In this document: in pieces, positions 27,096-34,416 of the stretch
Layout of the letters: the number at the start of each line of letters is the position of its first letter
Numbering within the stretch: position 1 is the stretch's first letter
Assembly: GCA_965226435.1 (NCBI GenBank)
Contig: CBDDCY010000009.1
Coordinates: 372,001-436,000 of the forward strand
Direction: 5' to 3'
Origin: UBA6623 sp965226435
Lineage (GTDB): Bacteria > Acidobacteriota > Terriglobia > Bryobacterales > UBA6623
DNA: 64,000 nucleotides
Position numbers and translations under genes: made by a program
The notes under the pieces: model-generated
Told to the model about the DNA's origin: nothing
Seen by the model: the letters and a program-made list of their open reading frames with translations, nothing else
Database searches by the model: none

Positions 27096-29054
27096 ATGTA
27101 CCCATCTCTGCCCTTCTTGATCGCCGCCGCCTTCGCTTTCGTAGGTTGCGGTCCGCGACCGGAAACGCCGGCATCCTCCGACGGTACGCGCCTGGAAGCC
27201 GTACCCTTCAACGCCGTGCAGGTCGACGATTCATTTTGGCGGCCTCGCATCGAAACCAATCGCACCGTTACGATTCCCACGAATTTCGAGAAAAGCGAGG
27301 AGACCGGACGAATCAGCAACTTCGCCCGCGCCGGGGGGCTCGAAAAAGGTCCGCATCAGGGCAAACACTACGACGACTCCGATGTCTTCAAGATCATCGA
27401 AGGCGCCTCCTACTCGCTGGCGCAAACGCCCGACCCCGAACTCGACGCCTATCTCGACGGATTAATCGCCAAGATCGCGGCGGCTCAGGAAGACGACGGC
27501 TACCTCTACACGATCCGCACTTTGGGCGCCGCCAAGGGACACGACTATGCGGGCGACGAGCGCTGGGCCTACCTGGTTCACAGCCATGAGCTCTACAACG
27601 TAGGCCACATGTACGAAGCAGCGGTTGCCCACTACCGCGCGACGGGCAAGCGCACTCTGCTTGATGTAGCGACAAAGAACGCCGACCTGATCGTGGCGAA
27701 CTTCGGACCGGGCAAGAACCACGACGTTCCCGGCCACGAGGAAATCGAGATCGGACTTGCGAAGCTCTACCAAGTCAGCGGCAAGCAAGAATATCTCGAC
27801 CTAGCGAAATTCTTCGTCGACCAACGAGGCCGTCACGAGAATCGCACGCCCGGAGGCGTGCTCGGCCCCAACGATCACGGTGGAGGGCCGGAATATGCCC
27901 AAGACCACATCCCCGTCACAGAGCAAACCGAGGGCGTGGGCCACGCCGTGCGCGCGTTATATCTCTACTCGGGTGTGGCGGATGTCGCGGCGCTCACCGC
28001 TGACGAAAGCTATCTCCCCGCCCTCGATAACCTCTGGCGCAACTTGGTCCACCAGAAGACCTACTTGACCGGGGGGCTGGGCAGCAGCCGCGAGGGCGAG
28101 TCGTTCGGCCCGGCCTATGGGTTGGAAAACGCAACGGCGTACAACGAAACCTGCGCGGCGATCGCCAGCATTTTGTGGAATCACCGACTGTTTCTGCTGC
28201 ACCGCGACGCCGCGTATCTCGACGTGCTGGAGCGGACTCTTTATAACGGCGCGCTCTCCGGCGTCGCTCTCGACGGCAACACGTTCTTCTATCCCAATCC
28301 GCTGGCCGCCGACGGCGAAACGAAGTTCAATCAAGGAACGGCGACCCGCGCGCCGTGGTTCTCCACGTCCTGCTGCCCCACGAACATTTCGCGCTTTCTG
28401 CCGTCGATACCCGGATACCTTTACGCCACCGAAGGCAGCGACCTCTATGTCAATCTTTTCGCCGGCAGCCGCGCTGAAATCGAAACGGCGTCGAACCGCC
28501 TCGCGGTCACCCAACAAACCGAATACCCCTGGGAAGGCGACGTGAGTATCTCGATCAAGCCCGAGAGCGTCGAGGAGTTCACCGTCTACTTGCGGGTTCC
28601 CGGGTGGGCGCGCGGCGAAGTCTTGCCGGGCGGTCTGTATAGCTACGCCGAGAAGCCCGGGGCGGTTTCGATCGAAGTGAACGGCGAGGCCGTCGCGCTT
28701 GATCTCGAACGAGGTTTCGCCCGTATCCGGCGGAATTGGCATGCCGACGATACGATTCGCCTGCGCCTGCCCACCGAAGTTCGCCGCGTCACAAGCCGCG
28801 AGGAAGTCGCGGAAAACAGCGGTCGCGCGGCCGTCGAGCGAGGCCCGCTGGTTTACTGTGTCGAGGGCGTCGACAACGGCGGGTCGGTCGAGAATGTGAA
28901 ACTCGCAGCGGACGCGGAGTTCACCGTGAGCCGCCGCGACGACCTGTTGGGAGGGATCAACGTGATCGAATGGGACGGCCTAACAGCGGTACCCTACTAT
29001 GCCTGGTCGAATCGGGGCGTGGGCGACATGGCGGTTTGGCTCCCGGCGGAGTGA
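27096..29054 (+). CDS. GH127 beta-L-arabinofuranosidase-type exported glycosidase
   Basis: A 652-residue protein. A lipoprotein signal (PSLPFLIAAAFAFVGC) anchors it. The (alpha/alpha)6 barrel begins VQVDDSFWRPRIETNRT. The zinc/catalytic centre is visible: YNETCAAIAS supplies the Glu and first Cys, and TSCCPTNISR the Cys-Cys pair; in HypBA1 of this family one of these cysteines is the nucleophile. A beta-sandwich follows (FTVYLRVPGWA, VERGPLVYCVEG). ATG 27096 was chosen over an earlier in-frame ATG because it begins the signal peptide directly. GH127 enzymes release L-arabinofuranose; the exact substrate cannot be told. No transporter or other glycosidase lies alongside. Confidence 0.88.
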   Translation: MYPSLPFLIAAAFAFVGCGPRPETPASSDGTRLEAVPFNAVQVDDSFWRPRIETNRTVTIPTNFEKSEETGRISNFARAGGLEKGPHQGKHYDDSDVFKIIEGASYSLAQTPDPELDAYLDGLIAKIAAAQEDDGYLYTIRTLGAAKGHDYAGDERWAYLVHSHELYNVGHMYEAAVAHYRATGKRTLLDVATKNADLIVANFGPGKNHDVPGHEEIEIGLAKLYQVSGKQEYLDLAKFFVDQRGRHENRTPGGVLGPNDHGGGPEYAQDHIPVTEQTEGVGHAVRALYLYSGVADVAALTADESYLPALDNLWRNLVHQKTYLTGGLGSSREGESFGPAYGLENATAYNETCAAIASILWNHRLFLLHRDAAYLDVLERTLYNGALSGVALDGNTFFYPNPLAADGETKFNQGTATRAPWFSTSCCPTNISRFLPSIPGYLYATEGSDLYVNLFAGSRAEIETASNRLAVTQQTEYPWEGDVSISIKPESVEEFTVYLRVPGWARGEVLPGGLYSYAEKPGAVSIEVNGEAVALDLERGFARIRRNWHADDTIRLRLPTEVRRVTSREEVAENSGRAAVERGPLVYCVEGVDNGGSVENVKLAADAEFTVSRRDDLLGGINVIEWDGLTAVPYYAWSNRGVGDMAVWLPAE

Positions 29055-29134
29055 GGAGGCCGGCGGTCGGTCGAATCTTGATGAAGACTTCCGGTTCTCG
29101 TCAGATCGCACTTTTCACGGAGTAGAATGAAGAT

Positions 29135-29326
29135 ATGAGTACGAAGCTCGAAAAACGGCCTGGAAAATCCGTTCCACGGCCGCCCAAACCGAGAGCCGGG
29201 CTATCTAAGGCGGTGGTTGACCGCGGCATCGCCGAAGGGTTGGAAGACATTCGGAAGGGCCGTGTAAAAGGCCCTTACAGCGATGGCGATAGCTTCTTGA
29301 AGGCACTGCACGACGATGTAACGTGA
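29135..29326 (+). CDS. Antitoxin-like protein of a RelE/ParE module
   Basis: A 63-residue protein with a basic, proline-rich start (KRPGKSVPRPPKPRAG) and an acidic helical second half (VVDRGIAEGLEDIRKGRVKGPYSDGDSFLKALHDDV), the ending typical of short antitoxins that wrap RelE-type toxins (for example the ...G-P-F-x-S-x-x-E-F-L-x-x-L pattern). It precedes the toxin-like gene by 34 bp on the same strand. No DNA-binding fold is obvious, so autoregulation is uncertain. Identified mainly by context. Confidence 0.65.
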   Translation: MSTKLEKRPGKSVPRPPKPRAGLSKAVVDRGIAEGLEDIRKGRVKGPYSDGDSFLKALHDDVT

Positions 29327-29360
29327 GACTTGCGCGGCTCCTTCATGTCTTTAGCTGAGC

Positions 29361-29606
29361 ATGAGAACCTACCGCGCGAAGCGGTTGCTGAAAAGCTATG
29401 CCGACGCGCCGCGGGAGGTGCGACGAGCTTTTGATAAACAGTTGCTGCTGCTGTTGGACAACCTGCACCACCCTTCTCCGGGGGCCAAGAAGTATGACGA
29501 AGCGAACGATGTGTGGCAGGCTCGGGTCAATCGGGATTGGCGATTCTACTTTAAGGTCGAGAGCGATGTGTACTACATCGTCGACATGACTCCGCATCCC
29601 AAGTGA
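29361..29606 (+). CDS. RelE/ParE-superfamily toxin
   Basis: An 81-residue protein with the compact RelE fold pattern: AKRLLKSYADAPREVRRAFDKQLLLLLDN (two helices), HHPSPGAKKYDEANDVWQARVNRDWRFYFKVESDVYYIVDMTPHPK (four-strand sheet). The VWQARVNRDWRFYF segment with Arg/Arg is the usual active or binding face, and HPK is a common ending. Such toxins cut mRNA at the ribosome or bind gyrase; which applies here cannot be told. It sits 155 bp before tRNA-Leu. Confidence 0.75.
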   Translation: MRTYRAKRLLKSYADAPREVRRAFDKQLLLLLDNLHHPSPGAKKYDEANDVWQARVNRDWRFYFKVESDVYYIVDMTPHPK

Positions 29607-29760
29607 CGAAGATCCCTATCGCCGAATCAAAGCGTAGCCGGGATCCCGGACCAACTCCACACTTTCTTGATGCCGAGCGATTCCCGAATCGCCCTAAATT
29701 GACACACCCCGCTCGCTGCCGGCAAGATGATGGCTGCGGGGTCCCCCGCTCCTTCCACTC

Positions 29761-29851
29761 GCGCGCAAGTGGCGGAATTGGCAGACGCGCTAGGTTCAGG
29801 TCCTAGTGGCCCTTACGGGCCGTGGAGGTTCAAGTCCTCTCTTGCGCACCA
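29761..29851 (+). tRNA. tRNA-Leu (anticodon CAG)
   Basis: A class II tRNA of 91 bases including an encoded CCA. Acceptor arms GCGCAAG and CTTGCGC pair fully. D-arm GCGGAATTGGCAGACGC is standard for tRNA-Leu. Anticodon stem CTAGG/CCTAG holds the loop TTCAGGT, so the anticodon is CAG at 29795-29797, reading CUG. A long variable arm TGGCCCTTACGGGCC follows, then the T-arm GAGGTTCAAGTCCTC. It reads CUG, a common leucine codon in GC-rich genomes. Confidence 0.97.
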
Positions 29852-30112
29852 TCAGTTTTTTCAAGCCTTAACCCGAATCCCGTCCGGCAGCGGACCGCGC
29901 CGACTCCCGGCCAAACCGCCTCTCGGTAGAGACAAACACGCGTGTTTGTCCTAGCCCGCGGTTGAGACAAGCTCTCAGCTCGTCTTCCCTCGGCCTTGCC
30001 CCCCCAATGGAAGTTTCGAGGCAACCCCAGCCAAAACCCCGGCCTGCGCCACCTAATCGCGGATAGCGCAGCCCGCTTTGCTACACTGCGATTCCCCCTG
30101 AAAGGACTGCCC

Positions 30113-31123
30113 ATGGACACCGTAAACCGTCAAATCCTGCTCGCCTCGCGCCCCGTGGGCGTCCCGAAAGAATCGGATTTTCGGTTAACCGAAACCCCCG
30201 TCGGCGCGCCCGGCGAGGGCGAATGCCTCGTGCGAGGGGCGTATCTCTCGGTGGACCCCTATATGCGCGGACGGCTTCGCGACCGAAAGTCTTACGCGCC
30301 GCCCGTGCAGGTCGGCGACGTGATGGTCGGCGGCGTGGCCGGACACGTCGTGGAATCGCGGCACGCCGATTTTTCCGAAGGCGACGCCGTCGTCGGCAAC
30401 CTCGGCTGGCAGGAGTACGCCGTCGCAAAAGGTTCCGACCTGACCAGAGTCCCGAAAGAAACGCCGCTGTCCACCGCCGTGGGCGTGCTCGGCATGCCGG
30501 GAATGACGGCCTACTTTGGACTGTTGGATGTTTGCAATCCGCAACCGAGCGAAACCGTCGTTGTTTCAGGCGCCGCCGGCGCGGTCGGCTCGGCGGTCGG
30601 CCAGATCGCCAAAATCAAGGGTTGCCGCGCGGTCGGGATTGCCGGCACCGACGAGAAAGTACGGCACATTGTCGAGGATCTCGGGTTCGATGCCGGGTTC
30701 AACTACAAGACAACCGACAACTACGTCGCCAAACTCCGTGAGCTGTGTCCCGACGGGATCGATTGCTATTTCGACAACGTGGGCGGCGAAATTACCGACG
30801 CCGTCTTTCCGGTACTCAACGTGCGCGGGCGCATCGCCGTGTGCGGGCAAATTTCGCAATACAACCTGGAGGAAGTCGCAATGGGCCCCCGGTTCCTGTG
30901 GCATCTGATCACCAAACAGGCGAAGATCCAGGGCTTTTTGGTGTTCGCCTACGCCGACCGCTGCCACGAAGCCCTGCCCGAGATGACCCAGTGGGTCGCC
31001 GAGGGCCGACTGCACTACCGCGAGCGCATTCTCGAAGGCATTGAAAATGCCCCCCGAGCTTTCATTGAGCTGCTCGGCGGCGAGAACATCGGCAAACAAC
31101 TTGTGAGATTGACCGAGGAGTAA
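30113..31123 (+). CDS. MDR-type NADP-dependent oxidoreductase (CurA/prostaglandin-reductase-like)
   Basis: A 336-residue zinc-free medium-chain reductase. Seen: LVRGAYLSVDPYMRGRL and GGVAGHVVESRH in the N-terminal catalytic half; MPGMTAYFGLLDV; the nucleotide-binding loop VVSGAAGAVGSAVGQIAKIKG; CYFDNVGGEI; and IAVCGQISQYN. This pattern is that of YncB/CurA and leukotriene-B4 dehydrogenases, which reduce alpha,beta-unsaturated ketones with NADPH. ATG 30113 has AAAGGA eight bases upstream. The IS1595 transposon begins 33 bp after its stop codon. Confidence 0.9.
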   Translation: MDTVNRQILLASRPVGVPKESDFRLTETPVGAPGEGECLVRGAYLSVDPYMRGRLRDRKSYAPPVQVGDVMVGGVAGHVVESRHADFSEGDAVVGNLGWQEYAVAKGSDLTRVPKETPLSTAVGVLGMPGMTAYFGLLDVCNPQPSETVVVSGAAGAVGSAVGQIAKIKGCRAVGIAGTDEKVRHIVEDLGFDAGFNYKTTDNYVAKLRELCPDGIDCYFDNVGGEITDAVFPVLNVRGRIAVCGQISQYNLEEVAMGPRFLWHLITKQAKIQGFLVFAYADRCHEALPEMTQWVAEGRLHYRERILEGIENAPRAFIELLGGENIGKQLVRLTEE

Positions 31124-31148
31124 GGCGTGGAATGCTCGCAACAGGCCT

Positions 31149-31156
31149 GTTTCGAA
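31149..31156 (+). repeat. 8-bp target-site duplication, left copy
   Basis: GTTTCGAA directly abuts the left end of the IS1595-family transposon and is repeated exactly at 33645-33652. Eight base pairs is the normal duplication length for this family, so the two copies define the element's borders and show the insertion has not been rearranged since. Confidence 0.95.
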
Positions 31157-31161
31157 GGGGA

Positions 31162-31392
31162 TTATATCGAATAGTGACGCACTCTGAAGCAGCGTCGTTT
31201 CCGTGGCCGGTCGATCCTGCGCAACTTGACCGGCTGTAACAGTTCCCTTGCCAGAGTCTTCATGCGTTCGTTCACGGTCTTGCCCGGTACGTCGAGAGGC
31301 TCTAATTCCTCTTCCAACTCGGATTTGGTCGGCTGGTAGTCGGATCGAACGATCTCTACTGTTTTGGGTTTTTTGGTCTTTCCATTAATCAT
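31162..31392 (-). CDS. 76-residue basic passenger protein ending inside the terminal repeat
   Basis: An unknown small protein. Residues 1-25 are basic and start GKTKKPKTVEIVRSDYQPTK, then an acidic helix (SELEEELEPLD), a second helix (TVNERMKTLARELLQPVKL) and a strongly basic tail (RRIDRPRKRRCFRVRHYSI). Its ATG overlaps the stop of the methyltransferase-HNH gene (ATGA, 31389-31392), so it is translated with it. The last five residues RHYSI and the stop lie inside the left inverted repeat. Charge suggests DNA or nuclease contact: a controller, an inhibitor of the nuclease, or a transposition accessory are all possible. None can be chosen from sequence. Confidence 0.7.
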   Translation of the reverse strand: MINGKTKKPKTVEIVRSDYQPTKSELEEELEPLDVPGKTVNERMKTLARELLQPVKLRRIDRPRKRRCFRVRHYSI

Positions 31393-32606
31393 CGAAACTT
31401 CCTCTCAAGCTGTTCCAGCACGCGAAACTGATCCTCGCGCTTGGCACTACGAACCGTAGCCATGACTCGCGTATATGTCGGCGGTTGCGCGGTGAAGTCC
31501 TTTGCACCAGCGTTGCACTCGTGGCAGAGGACGCGCAGGTTGGAGTCGGCGGTTGCTCCGCCATGCGTACGGGCTTCGTGATGGTCGATGACAAGCCGAA
31601 CGGTGCGACCGTCCGACATCTTGTCTTCGACGCCCGCGCCGCACGCTTGGCACGTATAACCGTTGCGCTGAAGGATGCGGGCACGTTGCGCCTGCGATAT
31701 GTCATGGAACACGTATGTACCGGGTGCTGGTGGATCGCCAGTCAAACGGTATTGCCCAGGTTTCAGGTCGGCATCATCGTTATTCGTCTCAATCGGCCAA
31801 CCCTCATCGCGCCGCAATTCACGAACACGGCGTGCCCACTCCGTTCGGTCATTACCGATCACCGCCTGCAACTGCGCGGATGTGAGAACCAGCCCCTTAT
31901 TCGCAAGGAAAAAAGCCTTGAGTATCGACTTTATGCTTTCGCGTTTTGGCACGTTTTCGATCTCCCGTTTGAGTTGATCTCCGATCCAGTGCGTGTAGAC
32001 AGGCGGAATCGCCTCATTGATCTCCTTTTTCGTCATCCATGGAATGCCCATCGCGTCTCGTGCGGAAGCGACAGAGCAGTTTCCACCGCCGTTGACACTG
32101 ACATAATCCTTCCATTCGTCTGTCCTGCCGTAGTGCGCCTTGCGCTTGTCCAACGTATGACAGATCGGATGCGGACGGTGCGGCGGCGTGATGATGCGAA
32201 AGTTTGACTCGAACAGACGATGCCGAAGCACGCGCAGTTCATGGAACATCGTTCCGCAGAGAACAACGTAGTCCCGTAACGGTGCCCCATCAACGTTTTC
32301 GATTACATAGGGCTTGCCGGTTGCCTTCAGAATGTCCCGTACCGGCTCAATCAGTTGCGGCCATTCATCGGCGTTGCCGTTGCGGGCCGCGAGATCGGAA
32401 TAGGCTTGGCATGGCGGTGATGCATGAACCGCATCAAACTGATCGAATACCAGAGACGGCAGTGCTAGCGCATCCGCAACCATCATCGGATATGGATAGT
32501 TCGGCTGTTCGACCACATCGACGCCGAACACGTCAAACCCGGCCTCGACGTAACCTGCGGCCGCGCCTCCCGCACAACAGAACAGATCGAGCAGTAGCGG
32601 TTTCAC
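31389..32606 (-). CDS. DNA cytosine-C5 methyltransferase fused to an HNH endonuclease
   Basis: A 405-residue protein. Residues 1-210 are a compact C5-methyltransferase: motif I DLFCCAGGAAAGY (7-19), catalytic motif IV SPPCQAYS with Cys66, motif VI VIENV (101-105), LRHRLFES at 127-134 for motif VIII, a very short target-recognition stretch, and a closing IPWMTKKEINEAIPPVYTHWIG. Residues 226-292 form a winged-helix-like segment (TSAQLQAVIGNDRTEWARRVRELRRDEGWPI split over its length) seen in front of HNH restriction enzymes. Residues 319-364 are the HNH: CQACG, VIDHHEARTHGG, SNLRVLCHECN, with four zinc cysteines, His and Asn all present. Start is GTG overlapping the transposase stop (GTGA). Methylation and cutting by one polypeptide would make a restriction-modification unit; activity is inferred. 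Confidence 0.9.
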   Translation of the reverse strand: MKPLLLDLFCCAGGAAAGYVEAGFDVFGVDVVEQPNYPYPMMVADALALPSLVFDQFDAVHASPPCQAYSDLAARNGNADEWPQLIEPVRDILKATGKPYVIENVDGAPLRDYVVLCGTMFHELRVLRHRLFESNFRIITPPHRPHPICHTLDKRKAHYGRTDEWKDYVSVNGGGNCSVASARDAMGIPWMTKKEINEAIPPVYTHWIGDQLKREIENVPKRESIKSILKAFFLANKGLVLTSAQLQAVIGNDRTEWARRVRELRRDEGWPIETNNDDADLKPGQYRLTGDPPAPGTYVFHDISQAQRARILQRNGYTCQACGAGVEDKMSDGRTVRLVIDHHEARTHGGATADSNLRVLCHECNAGAKDFTAQPPTYTRVMATVRSAKREDQFRVLEQLERKFR

Positions 32607-33559
32607 CTCACCAAGTCCTTGTAACGAAGTTGAGCACCGTCCATGCTCAAAACAACGAAACGCATTTGATCGAGAGTGCCCATGCTGCGGATGTTGTGGC
32701 GTCCCGCAAACTCACTCACGTAGCGGTGAAGGTGTTTGGCTGACAGCTTGTGGAACGTTCCCTTGTGAGCGCGTTTCAGCATGGACCAGAAGGATTCAAT
32801 GCCGTTCGTGTGGGCCTGCCCGCGAACGTATTCACCAACCGAGTGCTTGACCGATTTGTGTGACTTGGCAACGCCAGTGTAGGCACTTGCTTCATCCGTG
32901 TAGACAGTGGCTTCAGGGTCGGTATTGGCGCGAACGAAACCTTGAAGGGTTTCTGCATTTGTACGCTCGACCACTGTAGCCCGGACCTCGTTCGTGTCCC
33001 GATCCTTGACACCTACAACAGCGGCTTTCCCAACCGATCCACGACTGGCCTTCAACTTCTTGGACTCGTGCTTGTTCTTTTCCAGTCCGCCGATGTAGAC
33101 CTCATCCGCCTCAACAGGACCATTGAACAACTTATGGTCAGAAATGGTCCACACCTTTCGGATTCTGTGAACAAGATGCCATGCCGATTTCTGGGTGATT
33201 CCCAACTCCCGGTGCATTTTCATGGATGCCACGCTCTTCAGGTTGGTAACGACAAGGTACATGGCATAGAGCCAATCCTGATAGCCGAGGTTCGATGCTT
33301 CCATGAACGTCCCGGTCTTGACGCTGAACGGTTTCCCGCAGGTTCCGCGCTTCTTGCTCTTGCGGCAACGGAACGGCATGGTCTTGTGAGCCGTTCCAGT
33401 CTGTACGTTGTCCGATCCACAACGCGGACAGGTAATGCCGTCAAACCAACGGTACTCAATGAACCACTGTTCGGCGGATGCATCGTCGGGAAACATGCGG
33501 TAGAAATCCTTGGTCGAAAGTCCCTGTCGGAAGTGCTTGCCCGGTGCCTTGTTAGCCAT
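32603..33559 (-). CDS. IS1595-family transposase
   Basis: A 318-residue transposase. N-terminal zinc ribbon with Cys44, Cys47, Cys65 and Cys74 (ITCPRCGS, FRCRKS, GTCGKPF). The ISXO2-like catalytic domain has D152 (VEADEVYIGG), D222 (VYTDEASAY) and the HTNGIESFWSMLKR block with N252 and E255. Full length and without internal stops. GGAG lies eight bases before ATG 33559. As the first gene of the three-gene operon its promoter must lie in the right end, where a second palindrome overlaps the expected region. Confidence 0.95.
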   Translation of the reverse strand: MANKAPGKHFRQGLSTKDFYRMFPDDASAEQWFIEYRWFDGITCPRCGSDNVQTGTAHKTMPFRCRKSKKRGTCGKPFSVKTGTFMEASNLGYQDWLYAMYLVVTNLKSVASMKMHRELGITQKSAWHLVHRIRKVWTISDHKLFNGPVEADEVYIGGLEKNKHESKKLKASRGSVGKAAVVGVKDRDTNEVRATVVERTNAETLQGFVRANTDPEATVYTDEASAYTGVAKSHKSVKHSVGEYVRGQAHTNGIESFWSMLKRAHKGTFHKLSAKHLHRYVSEFAGRHNIRSMGTLDQMRFVVLSMDGAQLRYKDLVR

Positions 33560-33592
33560 TGCGTATCTCCTACTTACAAGACAAATTTACAG

Positions 33593-33631
33593 GATAGTGA
33601 CGTAGTTCGTCAAGTGTTTTTCGTCACTATC
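33593..33631. promoter_or_regulatory. Palindrome in the transposon right end, upstream of the transposase
   Basis: GATAGTGACG at 33593-33602 and its exact complement CGTCACTATC at 33622-33631, with a 19-base spacer. The outer arm is part of the right terminal inverted repeat; the inner arm is an extra copy facing it. It lies 34-72 bp before the transposase start codon. It could be a second transposase-binding site, an operator for self-control, or a hairpin that limits read-through from outside. The repeat is seen; the function is inferred. Confidence 0.6.
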
Positions 33632-33644
33632 GTATATAATCCCC

Positions 33645-33652
33645 GTTTCGAA
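33645..33652 (+). repeat. 8-bp target-site duplication, right copy
   Basis: GTTTCGAA directly follows the right inverted repeat and is identical to 31149-31156. It lies three bases beyond the stop codon of the neighbouring lipoprotein gene, so the insertion spared that gene by a few bases. Confidence 0.95.
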
Positions 33653-33655
33653 TCC

Positions 33656-34084
33656 CTACCGCTTGGATCGAGGCTTGGGGCACTTAGCACTCCATGTGCC
33701 GGGGCCGACAGGAGTGTCGGCGCTGACGTTTAACGTGGCAGCGTAACTATTCTCGGTGTCATAGCGCTCGTTCGCGGCGTTGCGATAGGCGTTCAGACCA
33801 AAGTGCAGACTCGCGCCGGCGGCGAAGTTCTTAATCGTCAACTTGTACCCGCCGCCATCGGCCCGGTTCACAACCATCACGATATTTTCCCAGGGCTGTG
33901 TGGAGTGATTGGTGACCAGCAACCGGTCGCCGATCGGCCCCGCGGACATTTCTAGGCGGACGTTCCGGAGAGGCCGTTTGTTCTTTCCGGCCTCGTCGTC
34001 GACCGTGGGCACCGGAATGCAGCCCGCGGCAAGAAGGAAAACAACACAGAGTGAGAGGAATCCGGATGGAACTTGCTTCGGCAT
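33656..34084 (-). CDS. Small lipoprotein of unknown function
   Basis: A 142-residue protein. The signal GFLSLCVVFLLAAGC is a clear lipobox. The mature part (RLEMSAGPIGDRLLVTNHSTQPWENIVMVV, then GGYKLTIKNFAAGASLHFGL) reads as a beta-sandwich of the kind used in adhesion or protein contacts. ATG 34084 has GAGGAG eight bases upstream, far better than a longer frame. The transposon lies just past its stop. Family not recognised. Confidence 0.65.
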   Translation of the reverse strand: MPKQVPSGFLSLCVVFLLAAGCIPVPTVDDEAGKNKRPLRNVRLEMSAGPIGDRLLVTNHSTQPWENIVMVVNRADGGGYKLTIKNFAAGASLHFGLNAYRNAANERYDTENSYAATLNVSADTPVGPGTWSAKCPKPRSKR

Positions 34085-34416
34085 GGTGAAACTCCTCGTA
34101 CGCTTGAGCGACCGCTCCGAACTCGCCGCCATCATAGAGAGTCCGGGGGTAATTTCTACTTCGCGAGACGTATCGAGACGGGTACCCTCCGTTCCGGGTG
34201 AACACTCCATCCACATCGCGCCTGGAGGCTGTTTTCCCGAAAGAAACCAGTCAGCCTGACTCAGATTACCATTTATCTCGCAACTGAAACAAGACTGCTC
34301 CGACCTGCTTTAGCATGCCGAATGCCATAGGGAAAACGCCGGCGTACTTGCTAGAGAAAGTCGGATCGATGTGCGGCCCGCGGGCACCCGAAGCTCGGCG
34401 GAATGAGATCGGAATG

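Larger units (their letters stand above)
31157..33644 (-). mobile_element. IS1595-family transposon carrying a methyltransferase-HNH passenger
   Basis: A 2,488-bp element bounded by inverted repeats: left 31157-31179 GGGGATTATATCGAATAGTG(ACG) and right (complement of 33622-33644) GGGGATTATATACGATAGTG(ACG), 20 of 23 matching. An exact 8-bp duplication GTTTCGAA flanks it. Three minus-strand genes fill it almost completely and overlap by 4 bp at each joint: transposase, methyltransferase-HNH fusion, and a 76-residue protein. It landed between two convergent genes and broke neither. Clean ends, clean duplication and intact genes point to recent, possibly still active, movement. IS1595 members with passenger genes are known to me in general terms; this passenger pair I do not recognise. 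Confidence 0.95.

Noticed and set aside
31640..31665. TGGCAC...TTGC resembling a sigma-54 promoter
   Set aside because: The spacing is too long and it lies inside the methyltransferase-HNH coding sequence.
33645..33660. GTTTCGAATCC next to the transposon, resembling a tRNA 3' end
   Set aside because: It is the 8-bp target duplication plus the last bases of the lipoprotein gene; no cloverleaf can be drawn.
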